A stretch of 64,000 nt of DNA from Candidatus Mycolicibacterium alkanivorans (lineage in GTDB: Bacteria > Actinomycetota > Actinomycetes > Mycobacteriales > Mycobacteriaceae), in the NCBI RefSeq assembly GCF_022760805.1, contig NZ_JAIVFL010000001.1:3410001-3474000 (forward strand). Reading direction: 5' to 3'. Shown here piece after piece: positions 1 through 8,069 of the stretch. How positions within the stretch are numbered: position 1 is the first letter of the stretch; every line of letters starts with the position of its first letter. The translations under genes and the position numbers were made by a program. A model generated the notes under the pieces. That model was given only the letters and a program-made list of their open reading frames with translations. It did no database searches and had not been told where the DNA came from.

Positions 1-1013
1 GACTCGACGGCCGGATAGAACTTATCGGCGTGAATACGCGCCCCCGGCAGACCCTTGGCTTCCAGCAGACGCCCGACCGCGTCACACATTTCGGGTGCCC
101 CGCACAGGTAGGCGTCATACAGCGAGGCATCCCGAATATCTTCGGCGATCGCCCGGGTAACCCGGCCCGTGCGGCCATTCGGCGGCAACGCCTCGGCGGT
201 GCCCTGCGACAGACACGGGATGAACTGGAAATCCTTCAACCGCGTCGCCAGTTCAGCCAACTCCTCGACATACACCAGATCACCGCTGCTACGAGCGCCA
301 TAGTAGAAGCGGATCGGGACCTCGCAATTCTGATCGGCCGCATCAGACAACATCGACAACAGCGGCGCGATCCCCGAGCCGATCCCGACCGCGATCACCG
401 GGCGACCGCTCTCACGCAGGAACATCGTGCCAAACGGGGCCTCCAGGTGCAGCTCAGACCCCAGCTCGAGCCCGTCGAGCACGGCGCTGAACACCCCATT
501 GGGCACCCGTTTGACACAAAACGTCAGCTCACTTCCCGAACTCGGCGGACTCAGCAGCGAGTACGAACGACGTTCCCCACCATCGAGAGTGAACTCCGCG
601 TACTGGCCCGCCCGAAAACTCAACGGCTCATCCAAAGCCACCCGCAACTCAACCAACCCCGGTGTCAGCGAACGCAACCCCAACACCGTGGCCCGCCGCG
701 GACTGGGCGGTGTCATCGGCGGAAGTGTCTCCACACCGCCATGCTGGTCAATCTCGATCACCAGATCACTCTTGGCGAACGTGCAGCACAGCAAGATCGC
801 CCCATCCTCACGTTCATCACGCGGGATCGCATACACCGACGCCGCCGAATCATCGACGTCACCCTCAAGCAACCAGTGCTTACACGAGGAACAGTTCCCA
901 TGCCGACACCCATACTGCAAATTGACGCCGTGATGCAGCGCGGCGGTGAGGATATCTTCGCCCTCACCGACGGGGAACTCCTCCCCCGTCGGTACCAGGG
1001 TGACACGTGCCAT
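1..1013 (-). CDS. SDIMO reductase, left operon (3' end outside window)
   Basis: NADH-dependent reductase that passes electrons to the diiron hydroxylase encoded upstream. The ATG is at 1013, 11 bases after the coupling-protein stop. Residues 36-44 hold a plant-type [2Fe-2S] pattern (C36, C41, C44) and a fourth Cys lies in an LLCC motif near residue 77. An FAD-binding segment with RSYSL and an NAD domain with GIGSGIAP and a C-terminal YLCGAPEMCDAV follow, the usual order of MmoC/PrmB/MimB-type reductases. About 337 residues are present; family members are about 340-350, so only a few C-terminal residues are missing at the window edge. Last gene of a four-gene operon. The protein closely resembles the second reductase at 5648-6676 but is not identical. 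Confidence 0.93.
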   Translation of the reverse strand, partial: MARVTLVPTGEEFPVGEGEDILTAALHHGVNLQYGCRHGNCSSCKHWLLEGDVDDSAASVYAIPRDEREDGAILLCCTFAKSDLVIEIDQHGGVETLPPMTPPSPRRATVLGLRSLTPGLVELRVALDEPLSFRAGQYAEFTLDGGERRSYSLLSPPSSGSELTFCVKRVPNGVFSAVLDGLELGSELHLEAPFGTMFLRESGRPVIAVGIGSGIAPLLSMLSDAADQNCEVPIRFYYGARSSGDLVYVEELAELATRLKDFQFIPCLSQGTAEALPPNGRTGRVTRAIAEDIRDASLYDAYLCGAPEMCDAVGRLLEAKGLPGARIHADKFYPAVE

Positions 1014-1024
1014 CAACTATCCGA

Positions 1025-1342
1025 TCAGATCTTCGCCGGTTCAAGTTGCGACATGTCGGCAGTGACCACAAACGCATCATCTTCGACATGCGCCCGCCCG
1101 TAATAACTGGACATGCACACCAAAAACCGTGACATCGTCAACGGCTTACCCAGATACTCCTCCACCTCAGCCAGCGGGATACGGATCGTCCCCTCCGTCT
1201 CCAGCAGGAAAAACGTACCCCGATCCTGCACCCGAATCCCGGGGCACTCCTCACTCACATAATGCACAGTCGCCTGCGCCTCCTCACTTTTCATCAAGAC
1301 AAGCCCGATCGTCCTACGCCCGTGTTCCTGGGTGCCGCTCAT
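1025..1342 (-). CDS. SDIMO coupling (effector) protein, left operon
   Basis: A 105-residue MmoB/DmpM-family protein. Such proteins have no cofactor; they bind the hydroxylase and gate oxygen and substrate access to the diiron centre. The N-terminal half carries the family-like IGLVLMKSEEA strand, and a PLTMSRFLVCMSSYYGRAHVE-like segment follows in the C-terminal half. Start ATG at 1342 overlaps the stop of the beta-subunit gene in an ATGA junction, which implies translational coupling. Length is at the short end for the family (about 100-140 residues). The second copy at 6685-7017 aligns along its whole length. Confidence 0.92.
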   Translation of the reverse strand: MSGTQEHGRRTIGLVLMKSEEAQATVHYVSEECPGIRVQDRGTFFLLETEGTIRIPLAEVEEYLGKPLTMSRFLVCMSSYYGRAHVEDDAFVVTADMSQLEPAKI

Positions 1343-2430
1343 GACCTCACCCCCGCGGGAACCTGCAGACCGGCCGTCGCCAAGATGTCAGCGGTCGTGC
1401 CGACAACCTGCTGTCGGGCCCGTTCTGCGAACCCCGATCCCGCACGAACAGCATCAAAGACCGGCAAGAACGCATCAACAGCCGCCAACGCATCCGGATA
1501 CCAAGAATCAACCCAACCCTGCATCAACTCACGATTACCCGCAGCCGGCACCGGCCGACCGGAACGATCGCTATCAGCGGTGAGCATCTTGACCAAAGCC
1601 TGGGTGGCGGCCCGGTTGCGACGCCGATCGGCCTCCGCGGTCATCTCGATCACCGGGATCACCACATCCCCATGCAGCGGAGCGAAACGCCGAAAGAACT
1701 CGCTACCGATCACAGTGGTACACAACGGCTCCACCACCAGGTTCGTCATCACAACCATTTCACCCCAATCACGCAACGACAGCAGCCTCTCCACCAGCCG
1801 ACGCGCCCCCTGACACGCCGGATCACCGAGCCAGACCCCCGCACCGAGGCCCTCGGTGTAACCCGGTGCCTGCTCATGGAGATCCAAGCTGTACAACGCG
1901 ATGTCCTGCTGATGACGCAACCGATCCATCCCACTGAACGTATAGGCCATCGACAAAGTGTCCGACAACGCTTCCCGGGTGACAAAGGCATGCGCCTTGA
2001 ACATCCCCCACTCAAACGACGCCAACGCTTCGTAATAGCGCGACACCAGATCAAGCCACTCCGGCTCAATCTCGGCCAACGCGCCATTGGCCTTCGCCGA
2101 GGTGATCGCCCCCTGGATAGACCGCTCCTGCTGGGCCTGCAACTTGATGTACGGACGCTGCCACAAACCAGACGGATCGCGATACTCAAACCAGTTCGGA
2201 TGCACCAACGCGGTGGTCCGGGCATCCTGACAACCCAAACCATCCGGCCTCAACAGATACCAGCCACCAGAATCAAACTGGCCCAAATCCGGCTGCGTAT
2301 TGCAGATGACCCCCTCATACTCAGAGAGCCGACGCTTCTGCGGACGAATATAAGTCAAATCCCGGGCCGAATAAAAACCCTCACCCACCGTCTCAGCCTC
2401 CACACCCTCCGAAATCAGTTCCGCGCTCAT
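1339..2430 (-). CDS. SDIMO hydroxylase beta subunit, left operon
   Basis: A 363-residue small hydroxylase subunit of a soluble diiron monooxygenase. It has the ferritin-like fold but not the iron ligands and scaffolds the alpha subunit. Family-typical stretches are RPQKRRLSEYEGV near the N-terminus, LVHPNWFEYRDPSGLWQRPY, and a central EALSDTL...MDRLRHQQD segment. The stop of the alpha gene and this start share one base (TGATG), and the 3' end overlaps the coupling-protein gene by four bases, so the operon is tightly coupled. The order alpha-beta-coupling-reductase is the one reported for group-6 SDIMOs; group-5 propane/MimABCD operons place the reductase second. Confidence 0.93.
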   Translation of the reverse strand: MSAELISEGVEAETVGEGFYSARDLTYIRPQKRRLSEYEGVICNTQPDLGQFDSGGWYLLRPDGLGCQDARTTALVHPNWFEYRDPSGLWQRPYIKLQAQQERSIQGAITSAKANGALAEIEPEWLDLVSRYYEALASFEWGMFKAHAFVTREALSDTLSMAYTFSGMDRLRHQQDIALYSLDLHEQAPGYTEGLGAGVWLGDPACQGARRLVERLLSLRDWGEMVVMTNLVVEPLCTTVIGSEFFRRFAPLHGDVVIPVIEMTAEADRRRNRAATQALVKMLTADSDRSGRPVPAAGNRELMQGWVDSWYPDALAAVDAFLPVFDAVRAGSGFAERARQQVVGTTADILATAGLQVPAGVRS

Positions 2431-3971
2431 CAGATATCCGCCGCGAATGCATCAGCAGGCAGTGCCTTGAGCGGATCCTGAATGACAAATCCGGTCCGCC
2501 GGATATCCTCGATCGTCCACAACCACCGGTCATCGGTGTGCACATGAGGCTGACCCATCAAGGTCCGACCATCCGCGCGCAACAAGCCGTTATCCTCAAC
2601 GTAGCGGGCCAACTCGACACCATCATTGACCTCCCACCACGTCATACCCGTATGACGCTGCGGCGCCTGCCGGAAGATGTGCTGGCACGCCTCCGAGCAG
2701 AAAGCATGCCGCTGGCCGGCCGCATCAACCGACAACCGGACCTCATTGATATCCGGACGCGGGAACACGCACGGCATCTGGCAAACCCGACAAATCGGCG
2801 GCATCTCAGAGAACAACTCCAACGCCAAATGACCCTTGCGCGGATCGCCCATCTCACGGTACGCCGTCCAGAACGGGCCGAAATGCCCTTCCCACCCCGG
2901 ATACTTTTCCTCAAGATAAGCGAAATCCTCATCAGTCATGTAATCCGACCGCCAAGCATGCACCGGCCACAACGCCGCAGACACCATCGCCGCGGAATGC
3001 CCGCCCCACTCCACATGCCGCTTCGCATCATGAATCCAGCGCGGCACCTTCAAACCGAACGGCTCCAACCGCTCAATGTAACTACCCGCCCAGTCGTCCC
3101 AGAGCCACTGATCCCAATACTCCTTATACGACTTCAACCGAACCTTCGAAAAATAGTCGTAAACCGCCCCCTGGAAATTATCCAGAAAAGCATGCTGACG
3201 CCAAAACGCCGTGTCGAAGTCCTCCTGAAGCATCGGCAGGTTCTCCGGCTCGCTCAACACAGCCGCAAGCGTCGAATACCCGTTGGCCATGTGCCGAGCC
3301 TCATCAGACTGCACCGACAAAAACACCGACGGCGTCGCCTGATCCCCATTCGCGGCCGCCACCTCAGTCACCGCCACAAACAACGGATTGGTATACGCAG
3401 TCTCGGTCACAACCTGCAGATTCAGGGCATTAGTGATCGGATCGTCATTCATAAACGCCTCAAACACCGCCCGACCCGGCCGCCCAATCGGATCGGAAGC
3501 ACGCGTCTGAAACCCCGAGTTGAACCCAGCCGGATCCGGAGCATGCTTAGCGAAATACCGCATCAAGTACGCCTCTTGATTGACATGGCGCACCTCATCG
3601 ATCATCTGCGCCAGAAAACCCTGACGCAGCTCCGGATTCTCCACCGTATCGACAAGCATCGCAGTGCACTTCATCGCCGCATACTCACCAAAATCGACCA
3701 ACGACAGCACCGGCTTCAGGATCTCCATAAAACGGGGCTCAGCCTGGCCGGAATTGTTCATCCGACTCAACGCATCCTCGAGCGCACCATACTGCCGATC
3801 GTCCTTCTCCTCCTCCATCCCGACATAATCCCGGACCAAGGTGCGGAACGGATCCTTAGTCTTCGGCGGGATCTTATACTTCGTCGGATACAACGCATCA
3901 CGCCGAAAATAACTCGGCTCCCAATCGAAGGACTTGATCTTCTCGTGCTGCGTCGTGATCGATGCGGTCAT
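2430..3971 (-). CDS. SDIMO hydroxylase alpha (diiron) subunit, left operon
   Basis: Catalytic subunit of an alkane/propane-type monooxygenase, 513 residues from ATG 3971, which has a strong AAGGGAG site 7 bases upstream. An in-frame extension to 4061 lacks support. Diiron ligands are E96, E126, H129, E190, E224 and H227; their spacing matches soluble methane monooxygenase (E114/E144/H147/E209/E243/H246). The residue after the first ExxH motif that corresponds to MMO Cys151 is Glu133. A C-terminal Cys cluster (ICRVCQMPC, then CSEAC) looks like a small metal-binding YHS-type domain. Local GC is lower than in the paralogue: about 26 of 60 bases at 3121-3180 against 36 of 60 at 8761-8820. Substrate cannot be read from sequence; short alkanes or alkenes are likely. 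The dedicated GroEL-like chaperone seen with group-5 enzymes is absent here. Confidence 0.95.
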   Translation of the reverse strand: MTASITTQHEKIKSFDWEPSYFRRDALYPTKYKIPPKTKDPFRTLVRDYVGMEEEKDDRQYGALEDALSRMNNSGQAEPRFMEILKPVLSLVDFGEYAAMKCTAMLVDTVENPELRQGFLAQMIDEVRHVNQEAYLMRYFAKHAPDPAGFNSGFQTRASDPIGRPGRAVFEAFMNDDPITNALNLQVVTETAYTNPLFVAVTEVAAANGDQATPSVFLSVQSDEARHMANGYSTLAAVLSEPENLPMLQEDFDTAFWRQHAFLDNFQGAVYDYFSKVRLKSYKEYWDQWLWDDWAGSYIERLEPFGLKVPRWIHDAKRHVEWGGHSAAMVSAALWPVHAWRSDYMTDEDFAYLEEKYPGWEGHFGPFWTAYREMGDPRKGHLALELFSEMPPICRVCQMPCVFPRPDINEVRLSVDAAGQRHAFCSEACQHIFRQAPQRHTGMTWWEVNDGVELARYVEDNGLLRADGRTLMGQPHVHTDDRWLWTIEDIRRTGFVIQDPLKALPADAFAADI

Positions 3972-4069
3972 CAATCGCTCCCTTTCATCCATCGCTTCCA
4001 CCGACTGTGACAACGGCGCCAACCACCGCCGCGTTGAGACCAGCATCACACACAACCCCACAGTCGACT

Positions 4070-4085
4070 ACCTCCGATCGGAGGT
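4070..4085. promoter_or_regulatory. 16-bp perfect palindrome upstream of left SDIMO operon
   Basis: ACCTCCGA followed by its exact reverse complement, about 100 bases upstream of the alpha-subunit ATG in the 568-base gap (3972-4539) between the left SDIMO operon and the divergent GntR gene. Perfect symmetry and position suggest an operator, possibly for the adjacent GntR protein, although it does not resemble the classical FadR-type GT-N-AC site. The rest of the gap holds short tandem repeats (4097-4126 and 4369-4392) and an AT-rich patch near 4450-4475, but no recognisable gene. Confidence 0.5.
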
Positions 4086-4096
4086 CCACCACGCAG

Positions 4097-4126
4097 CGAA
4101 CACGAACACGAACACGAACACGAAAA
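4097..4126. repeat. Hexanucleotide tandem repeat (CGAACA)n
   Basis: Four exact copies of CGAACA and a partial fifth copy lie in the 5' region of the left SDIMO operon, just upstream (in operon direction) of the 16-bp palindrome. Short tandem repeats of this kind can vary in copy number by slippage; an effect on promoter spacing is conjecture. Confidence 0.7.
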
Positions 4127-4368
4127 ACTACAGAAGCTACGGTGGAAACATGCCACCTCACCGGCCAGGCCACAACAACCCACACCCACACCCCGCCACC
4201 ACACAGGTGGTGACTCTCGGGTGTCGCGATCACGTCGCCACCACGGCGGGCCGGGGTTCCCGCTGGATTGGATCCTGAACCGTGATTCGGTCCCGTTGCT
4301 AATCAAGTGCAGAGGTTGACCGCGGGCAGAGCCGACAAAGCCGGCTGTCCGAGACGCCGCCCCACAGT

Positions 4369-4392
4369 CCCTTGAGCCCTTGAGCCCTTGAG
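4369..4392. repeat. Three tandem copies of CCCTTGAG
   Basis: Three perfect 8-bp direct repeats end immediately before the TTG at 4393, the most upstream in-frame start of the GntR gene. They lie in its leader if translation starts at 4540. Direct repeats in a regulator's leader may be binding half-sites or slippage products. Confidence 0.65.
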
Positions 4393-4539
4393 TTGAACGC
4401 GAGACTACGCCGGGCGATGACTAACGAGTCCCTCAGCGAATTGTCGTGGAATCATTATCATTTATGTAGAGCACTGTGCATGCGGGCTGGAGGTGAATCT
4501 CCGCCCCACGTCACCTTCAAGCAGGCCATAGGAGCGGGA

Positions 4540-5313
4540 TTGGACAGCCACATCGACAAGGCGGTAGACACATCTGAAACGCCGCATGCAGTACGCCGCC
4601 AGACCAGAGTACCCAAGGCGTCAGATGTTCTGGCCGACCGGCTCCGTGCACAAATCCTCGGCCGCGCGATGAGGCCTGGCGACCAGTTGGCTTCGGAAGC
4701 GGAGTTGATCTCCGAGGAGGGCTTCAGCAGAGGCACTGTGCGGGAGGCGCTGCGCTTGCTCGAATCCGATGGTTTGATCGAGATCCGCCGAGGCCCACGC
4801 GGTGGCGTTCGGGTAACTCGTCCCGACATGCGGCAGATCAGCAGATCCGTTGCGCTACTACTGACCCTGGCCGAAACCACAACCGGAAAGTTCTGCGAGT
4901 TCCGCAAACTCCTCGAACCCGCTGTCGCCGCTGTTGCAGCCCGATCAGCCACCGACGAGCAGCGCGGCTGGCTGCTCGCGACTGCTGACGCCACGTCTCG
5001 AAACGGTTCTTGGGAACCATCGGTAGAGTTCCACGAGGCGCTCGCGGTGTGCAGCAACAACGAGGTCTTGCGGCTCGTCATCGCGATGTTCGAACAGGAG
5101 TTGTCGTGGCACGTCCCCGGTGAGTCGCTCAGCGAGCTAGACATGGAGGATACCCGCCGGGCGCACCAAAGCATCGCGCGTGCGGTGGCTGCCGGCGACG
5201 CAGACCGCGCGTCGAGCGCAATGCTGCGTCATCTGAACCAGTTCGAGCGAATGCTCGAGGCGAACGGCCGCCTCGACGAGCCGCTGCTCCCCCGAGAGCG
5301 TTGGCTCCAGTGA
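4540..5313 (+). CDS. FadR-type GntR transcriptional regulator
   Basis: DNA-binding regulator with an N-terminal winged-helix GntR domain (SDVLADRLRAQIL...GTVREALRLLESDGLIEIRRGPRGGVRV) and a C-terminal all-helical FCD domain, which binds acyl-CoA or carboxylate ligands in this family. I chose the TTG at 4540 because AGGAG lies 5 bases upstream; it gives 257 residues. In-frame starts at 4393 (TTG) and 4420 (ATG) would add up to 49 residues outside the known fold. Transcribed divergently from the left SDIMO operon, so a role as its repressor or activator is the natural inference. A strong hairpin at 5529-5561 lies between this gene and the convergent second reductase. Confidence 0.85.
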   Translation: MDSHIDKAVDTSETPHAVRRQTRVPKASDVLADRLRAQILGRAMRPGDQLASEAELISEEGFSRGTVREALRLLESDGLIEIRRGPRGGVRVTRPDMRQISRSVALLLTLAETTTGKFCEFRKLLEPAVAAVAARSATDEQRGWLLATADATSRNGSWEPSVEFHEALAVCSNNEVLRLVIAMFEQELSWHVPGESLSELDMEDTRRAHQSIARAVAAGDADRASSAMLRHLNQFERMLEANGRLDEPLLPRERWLQ

Positions 5314-5528
5314 CGCCGACCCACGGCCGATTTCGGCGATTTCACGCATTGTCTTCGGCGACGGTCTTGCCCTCACCGCGAAACGCACCGGTCATGGTGC
5401 CGGGTCAGGGTCAACGCCACACCTCCAAACCCTTCCGCCAGAACAGGAACTATTGACTGCGGCTTCGGAACGTCGGCCTGCCTGAGATCCGATCCCACCG
5501 AGCGGCAGGTCAAAGTGACGTGATCAAC

Positions 5529-5561
5529 GCGAGGGATCTCCAAATAGTGGAGATCCCTCGC
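5529..5561. terminator. Strong hairpin, probable bidirectional terminator
   Basis: A perfect 14-bp stem (GCGAGGGATCTCCA and its complement) with a 5-base loop AATAG, lying in the 334-base gap 5314-5647 between the convergent GntR gene and the second SDIMO operon. There is no clear T-tract on either side, which is common for actinobacterial terminators. Nothing else recognisable was seen in this gap. Confidence 0.8.
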
Positions 5562-5647
5562 CCTTCCAATCCGTTCGTCCCGCAGTGCGAGCCGAACTTC
5601 CGGTCGGTCGACCGTAGGCGGACGCTCGCTACCACATCGACTGTTGG

Positions 5648-6676
5648 CTATACGTGGTTTTCCACGGCGGGAAAGAACTTGTCGCTGAAGATCGTCGCTT
5701 CCGGAGTACCTTTTGCTTCGAGCAGTGCGATGACCGCGTCGCACATCTCGGGCTTGCCACAGACGTAGGCGTCATATGGGGCACCGTCACCGATCCGACG
5801 CCGGACTTCGGTGGTTACTCGCGAGGGTTCAGCGGTCCAGCCACATTCCGGCGTCGGTTTGGATAGCACCGGGCAATACGTCAGGTCGAGCATCCCGCGA
5901 AGCTCTTCCATGCGGTCCTCGCACGGAAGCTCCGCCGCTATCCGAGCCCCGTAGAACAAAGTGAACCTACGCTCGTCCCCGCGCTGGGCCGCGTGCTCCA
6001 GCATTGACAGGATTGGCGAGATGCCGGAGCCGCTGGCTACCAGCAGGACCGGACGGTCCCCCTCCCGCAGATAACCGCCACCGAATGGACCCCGACCCCG
6101 CAGTCGAGTGCCCACCGCCAGCACGTCAAGCTGTCCCGAGAAGGCACCGCCGTCGATCACCTTGATGACGAACTCGAGCTTCTGCGCGGCGCCGGGCGCA
6201 GAAGCCAGGGAGTAGGACCGCCATTGACCTACCGCGTCCGGCACCGCGATCTCCATGAACTGGCCCGCGTAAAAGGCGACCGGCTGCTCGGTACGGATCC
6301 GCAACCGACGCAGCGACGGTGTCAGTTTGTCGATCCCGATCACTTGCCCGTCGAACTCCCCGGGTGTGATCAGCGGCCGTTGCCGCTGATCGAATACCCG
6401 GTCATCCTGGATCTCTAGGTCGTCGAGGGCAGTCGCGCAGCACAGCAGCACCCAGCCCTCATCCCGCTCCGCGTTGGACAGCGAATATGGCGACGCGTTG
6501 CCGTAATCCACCTCGCCGTCTGTCACCAGGTACTTACAGCTGGAACAGTTGCCGTGCCGACAGCCGTACTTCAGCGCGACCCCGCTGCGCAGCGCGGCGT
6601 CCAGGATCGACTCGCCGGGCTTTATCGAGAAATCTGTGCCGCCGGGTTCGACCCGGGCCGAGTACATCGCCACCAC
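5648..6676 (-). CDS. SDIMO reductase, right operon
   Basis: A complete 342-residue NADH:hydroxylase reductase. The ferredoxin domain has C39, C44 and C47 (YGCRHGNCSSCK) plus a fourth ligand in VLLCC near residue 79. An FAD module (WRSYSLASAPG) and an NAD module (VASGSGISPILSML, YVCGKPEMCDAV) follow. It starts 8 bases after the coupling-protein stop and closes the operon; an alternative ATG is three codons in. Its architecture equals the left-edge copy, but residues differ throughout, so these are paralogues rather than a recent duplication. It ends convergent to the GntR gene with a hairpin between. Confidence 0.95.
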   Translation of the reverse strand: MVAMYSARVEPGGTDFSIKPGESILDAALRSGVALKYGCRHGNCSSCKYLVTDGEVDYGNASPYSLSNAERDEGWVLLCCATALDDLEIQDDRVFDQRQRPLITPGEFDGQVIGIDKLTPSLRRLRIRTEQPVAFYAGQFMEIAVPDAVGQWRSYSLASAPGAAQKLEFVIKVIDGGAFSGQLDVLAVGTRLRGRGPFGGGYLREGDRPVLLVASGSGISPILSMLEHAAQRGDERRFTLFYGARIAAELPCEDRMEELRGMLDLTYCPVLSKPTPECGWTAEPSRVTTEVRRRIGDGAPYDAYVCGKPEMCDAVIALLEAKGTPEATIFSDKFFPAVENHV

Positions 6677-6684
6677 CCCGGCGC

Positions 6685-7017
6685 TTAGCCCGCCGTAGCG
6701 GGCACGGGCTCGTTGAGTTCCAGCATCTCCGAGGTGACCCGGAAGCTGTCGTCGTCAGTCTCGGCCCGGCCGACGAAGGTCGACATCACCACCAGCCATT
6801 GGCCGATGGTGATGTCTTTGCCACCCATCTCCTCCGACACGCGGGCCATGTCGACGCGGATCTCGGTCGGGTGTTCCAAGTACCAGTAGGGCCCCTGATC
6901 GACGATCTTGACATCGGGATGGTCGACCGTGAGCACGTCGATGGTGGCGTCGGCCTCCTCGCTCTTCATCAGCACCATCGCAACCTTGCTGTCAGCGGCT
7001 TTGGTCGGTGCGCTCAT
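6685..7017 (-). CDS. SDIMO coupling (effector) protein, right operon
   Basis: A 110-residue MmoB/DmpM-type regulatory subunit. It shares with the left copy the VAMVLMKSEEADATI strand, a DITIGQWLVVMSTFVGRAE-like segment and the overall length. It controls the hydroxylase by transient binding and has no cofactor. The start overlaps the beta-subunit stop (ATGA at 7014-7017), and the reductase begins 8 bases downstream of its stop. Confidence 0.93.
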   Translation of the reverse strand: MSAPTKAADSKVAMVLMKSEEADATIDVLTVDHPDVKIVDQGPYWYLEHPTEIRVDMARVSEEMGGKDITIGQWLVVMSTFVGRAETDDDSFRVTSEMLELNEPVPATAG

Positions 7018-8069
7018 GCGGCCGCCCCCACTTTCAGGTTGAGCCCCGCGACCAGTTCCTGTTGGGTCCGCTGGGCGACGGCGAATACGTCGTCGAACCG
7101 TGCGACCTGCAGCGGCGGCAGGTCGTAGACGTCGGCCATCGCCTTCGCTGCCTCATGAACCCTGGGCGTCCACGAATCTAACCAGTCGGTTATGGTCGCC
7201 GCGTTCTTCTGACATTCCGGAACCGTCGGGTCGGTGACAATACGGACGAACTCCTGGGTCCAGGCGAGGTTGCGGCGCCGGTCTCGTTCAGTGGTCCCCA
7301 CCAGGTGGGGGGTCACCGGGTCGCCGTGGAAGGGTCCGAACCGGCGCACCAGCTGGCTGACGGCCAGCTCGGTGAGGATCGGATCGAATACCAGGTTTGT
7401 CACGATGGCCAGCTCACCCCAGTCGTTGCCCGCCACGAGTTCCTCGACCAGTCGACGCGTCGGTTGATACCGCTGGTCCTCCAGCCAAACCGCCTTCGCA
7501 CCGTCATCGGCGAAGCCGTCGACGTGGTCTTCGAGCTCGAGCAGATGCAACACAATGTCCTGGGCGTGGCGCATCCGGTCGAAAGCCTCGAAGCAGAAAA
7601 CGTTGCCGAGCGTGTCCGACAGCGCCTCGCGCTGTGCCACGGCGAACGCCCGGAACAACCCGTACTCCGCATACGCCCAGGCGCGATAGTGTCGGCCGAG
7701 GATCTCCCGGGTCCACACCGGATCAAACTCATTGAAGACCCCGTCGGCCGCTGCGTCTTCTGCCGAACGCGCGATCGCGCGCTCCTGCTCGGCTTGCATG
7801 CGTACGTAAGTGCGCTGCCAATGCGATGCGGGGTCGCGGAACAGGAACCAGTTCGGGTGGACCAGCGCGGTCGATTCCCGGATCCAGGGTGTTCGCCCGT
7901 TGACGTCGCGCAACAGCCAGCCCTGCTGGTCGAACCCGTCCACGTCGGGTTGGGCGAAGCAGGTGACCGCCTCGTACTCGGACAGTCTGCGGCGGCGCGA
8001 CGGGATATAAGTGAAGTCACGGGTCGGCTTGCCCGCACAGTCGACGGTGCCGGGCAACATCGCGGTCAT
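7014..8069 (-). CDS. SDIMO hydroxylase beta subunit, right operon
   Basis: A 351-residue small hydroxylase subunit. I chose ATG 8069 because it overlaps the alpha-subunit stop (ATGA at 8066-8069) and aligns with the left-copy start. The frame is open upstream to 8342, but that stretch is only the shadow of the alpha gene. Conserved segments are YIPSRRRRLSEYEAV, ALVHPNWFLFRDPASHWQRTY and QREALSDTL followed by DRMRHAQDIVLHL. It pairs with the alpha subunit in an (alpha-beta-gamma)-like hydroxylase without itself binding iron. Confidence 0.94.
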   Translation of the reverse strand: MTAMLPGTVDCAGKPTRDFTYIPSRRRRLSEYEAVTCFAQPDVDGFDQQGWLLRDVNGRTPWIRESTALVHPNWFLFRDPASHWQRTYVRMQAEQERAIARSAEDAAADGVFNEFDPVWTREILGRHYRAWAYAEYGLFRAFAVAQREALSDTLGNVFCFEAFDRMRHAQDIVLHLLELEDHVDGFADDGAKAVWLEDQRYQPTRRLVEELVAGNDWGELAIVTNLVFDPILTELAVSQLVRRFGPFHGDPVTPHLVGTTERDRRRNLAWTQEFVRIVTDPTVPECQKNAATITDWLDSWTPRVHEAAKAMADVYDLPPLQVARFDDVFAVAQRTQQELVAGLNLKVGAAA

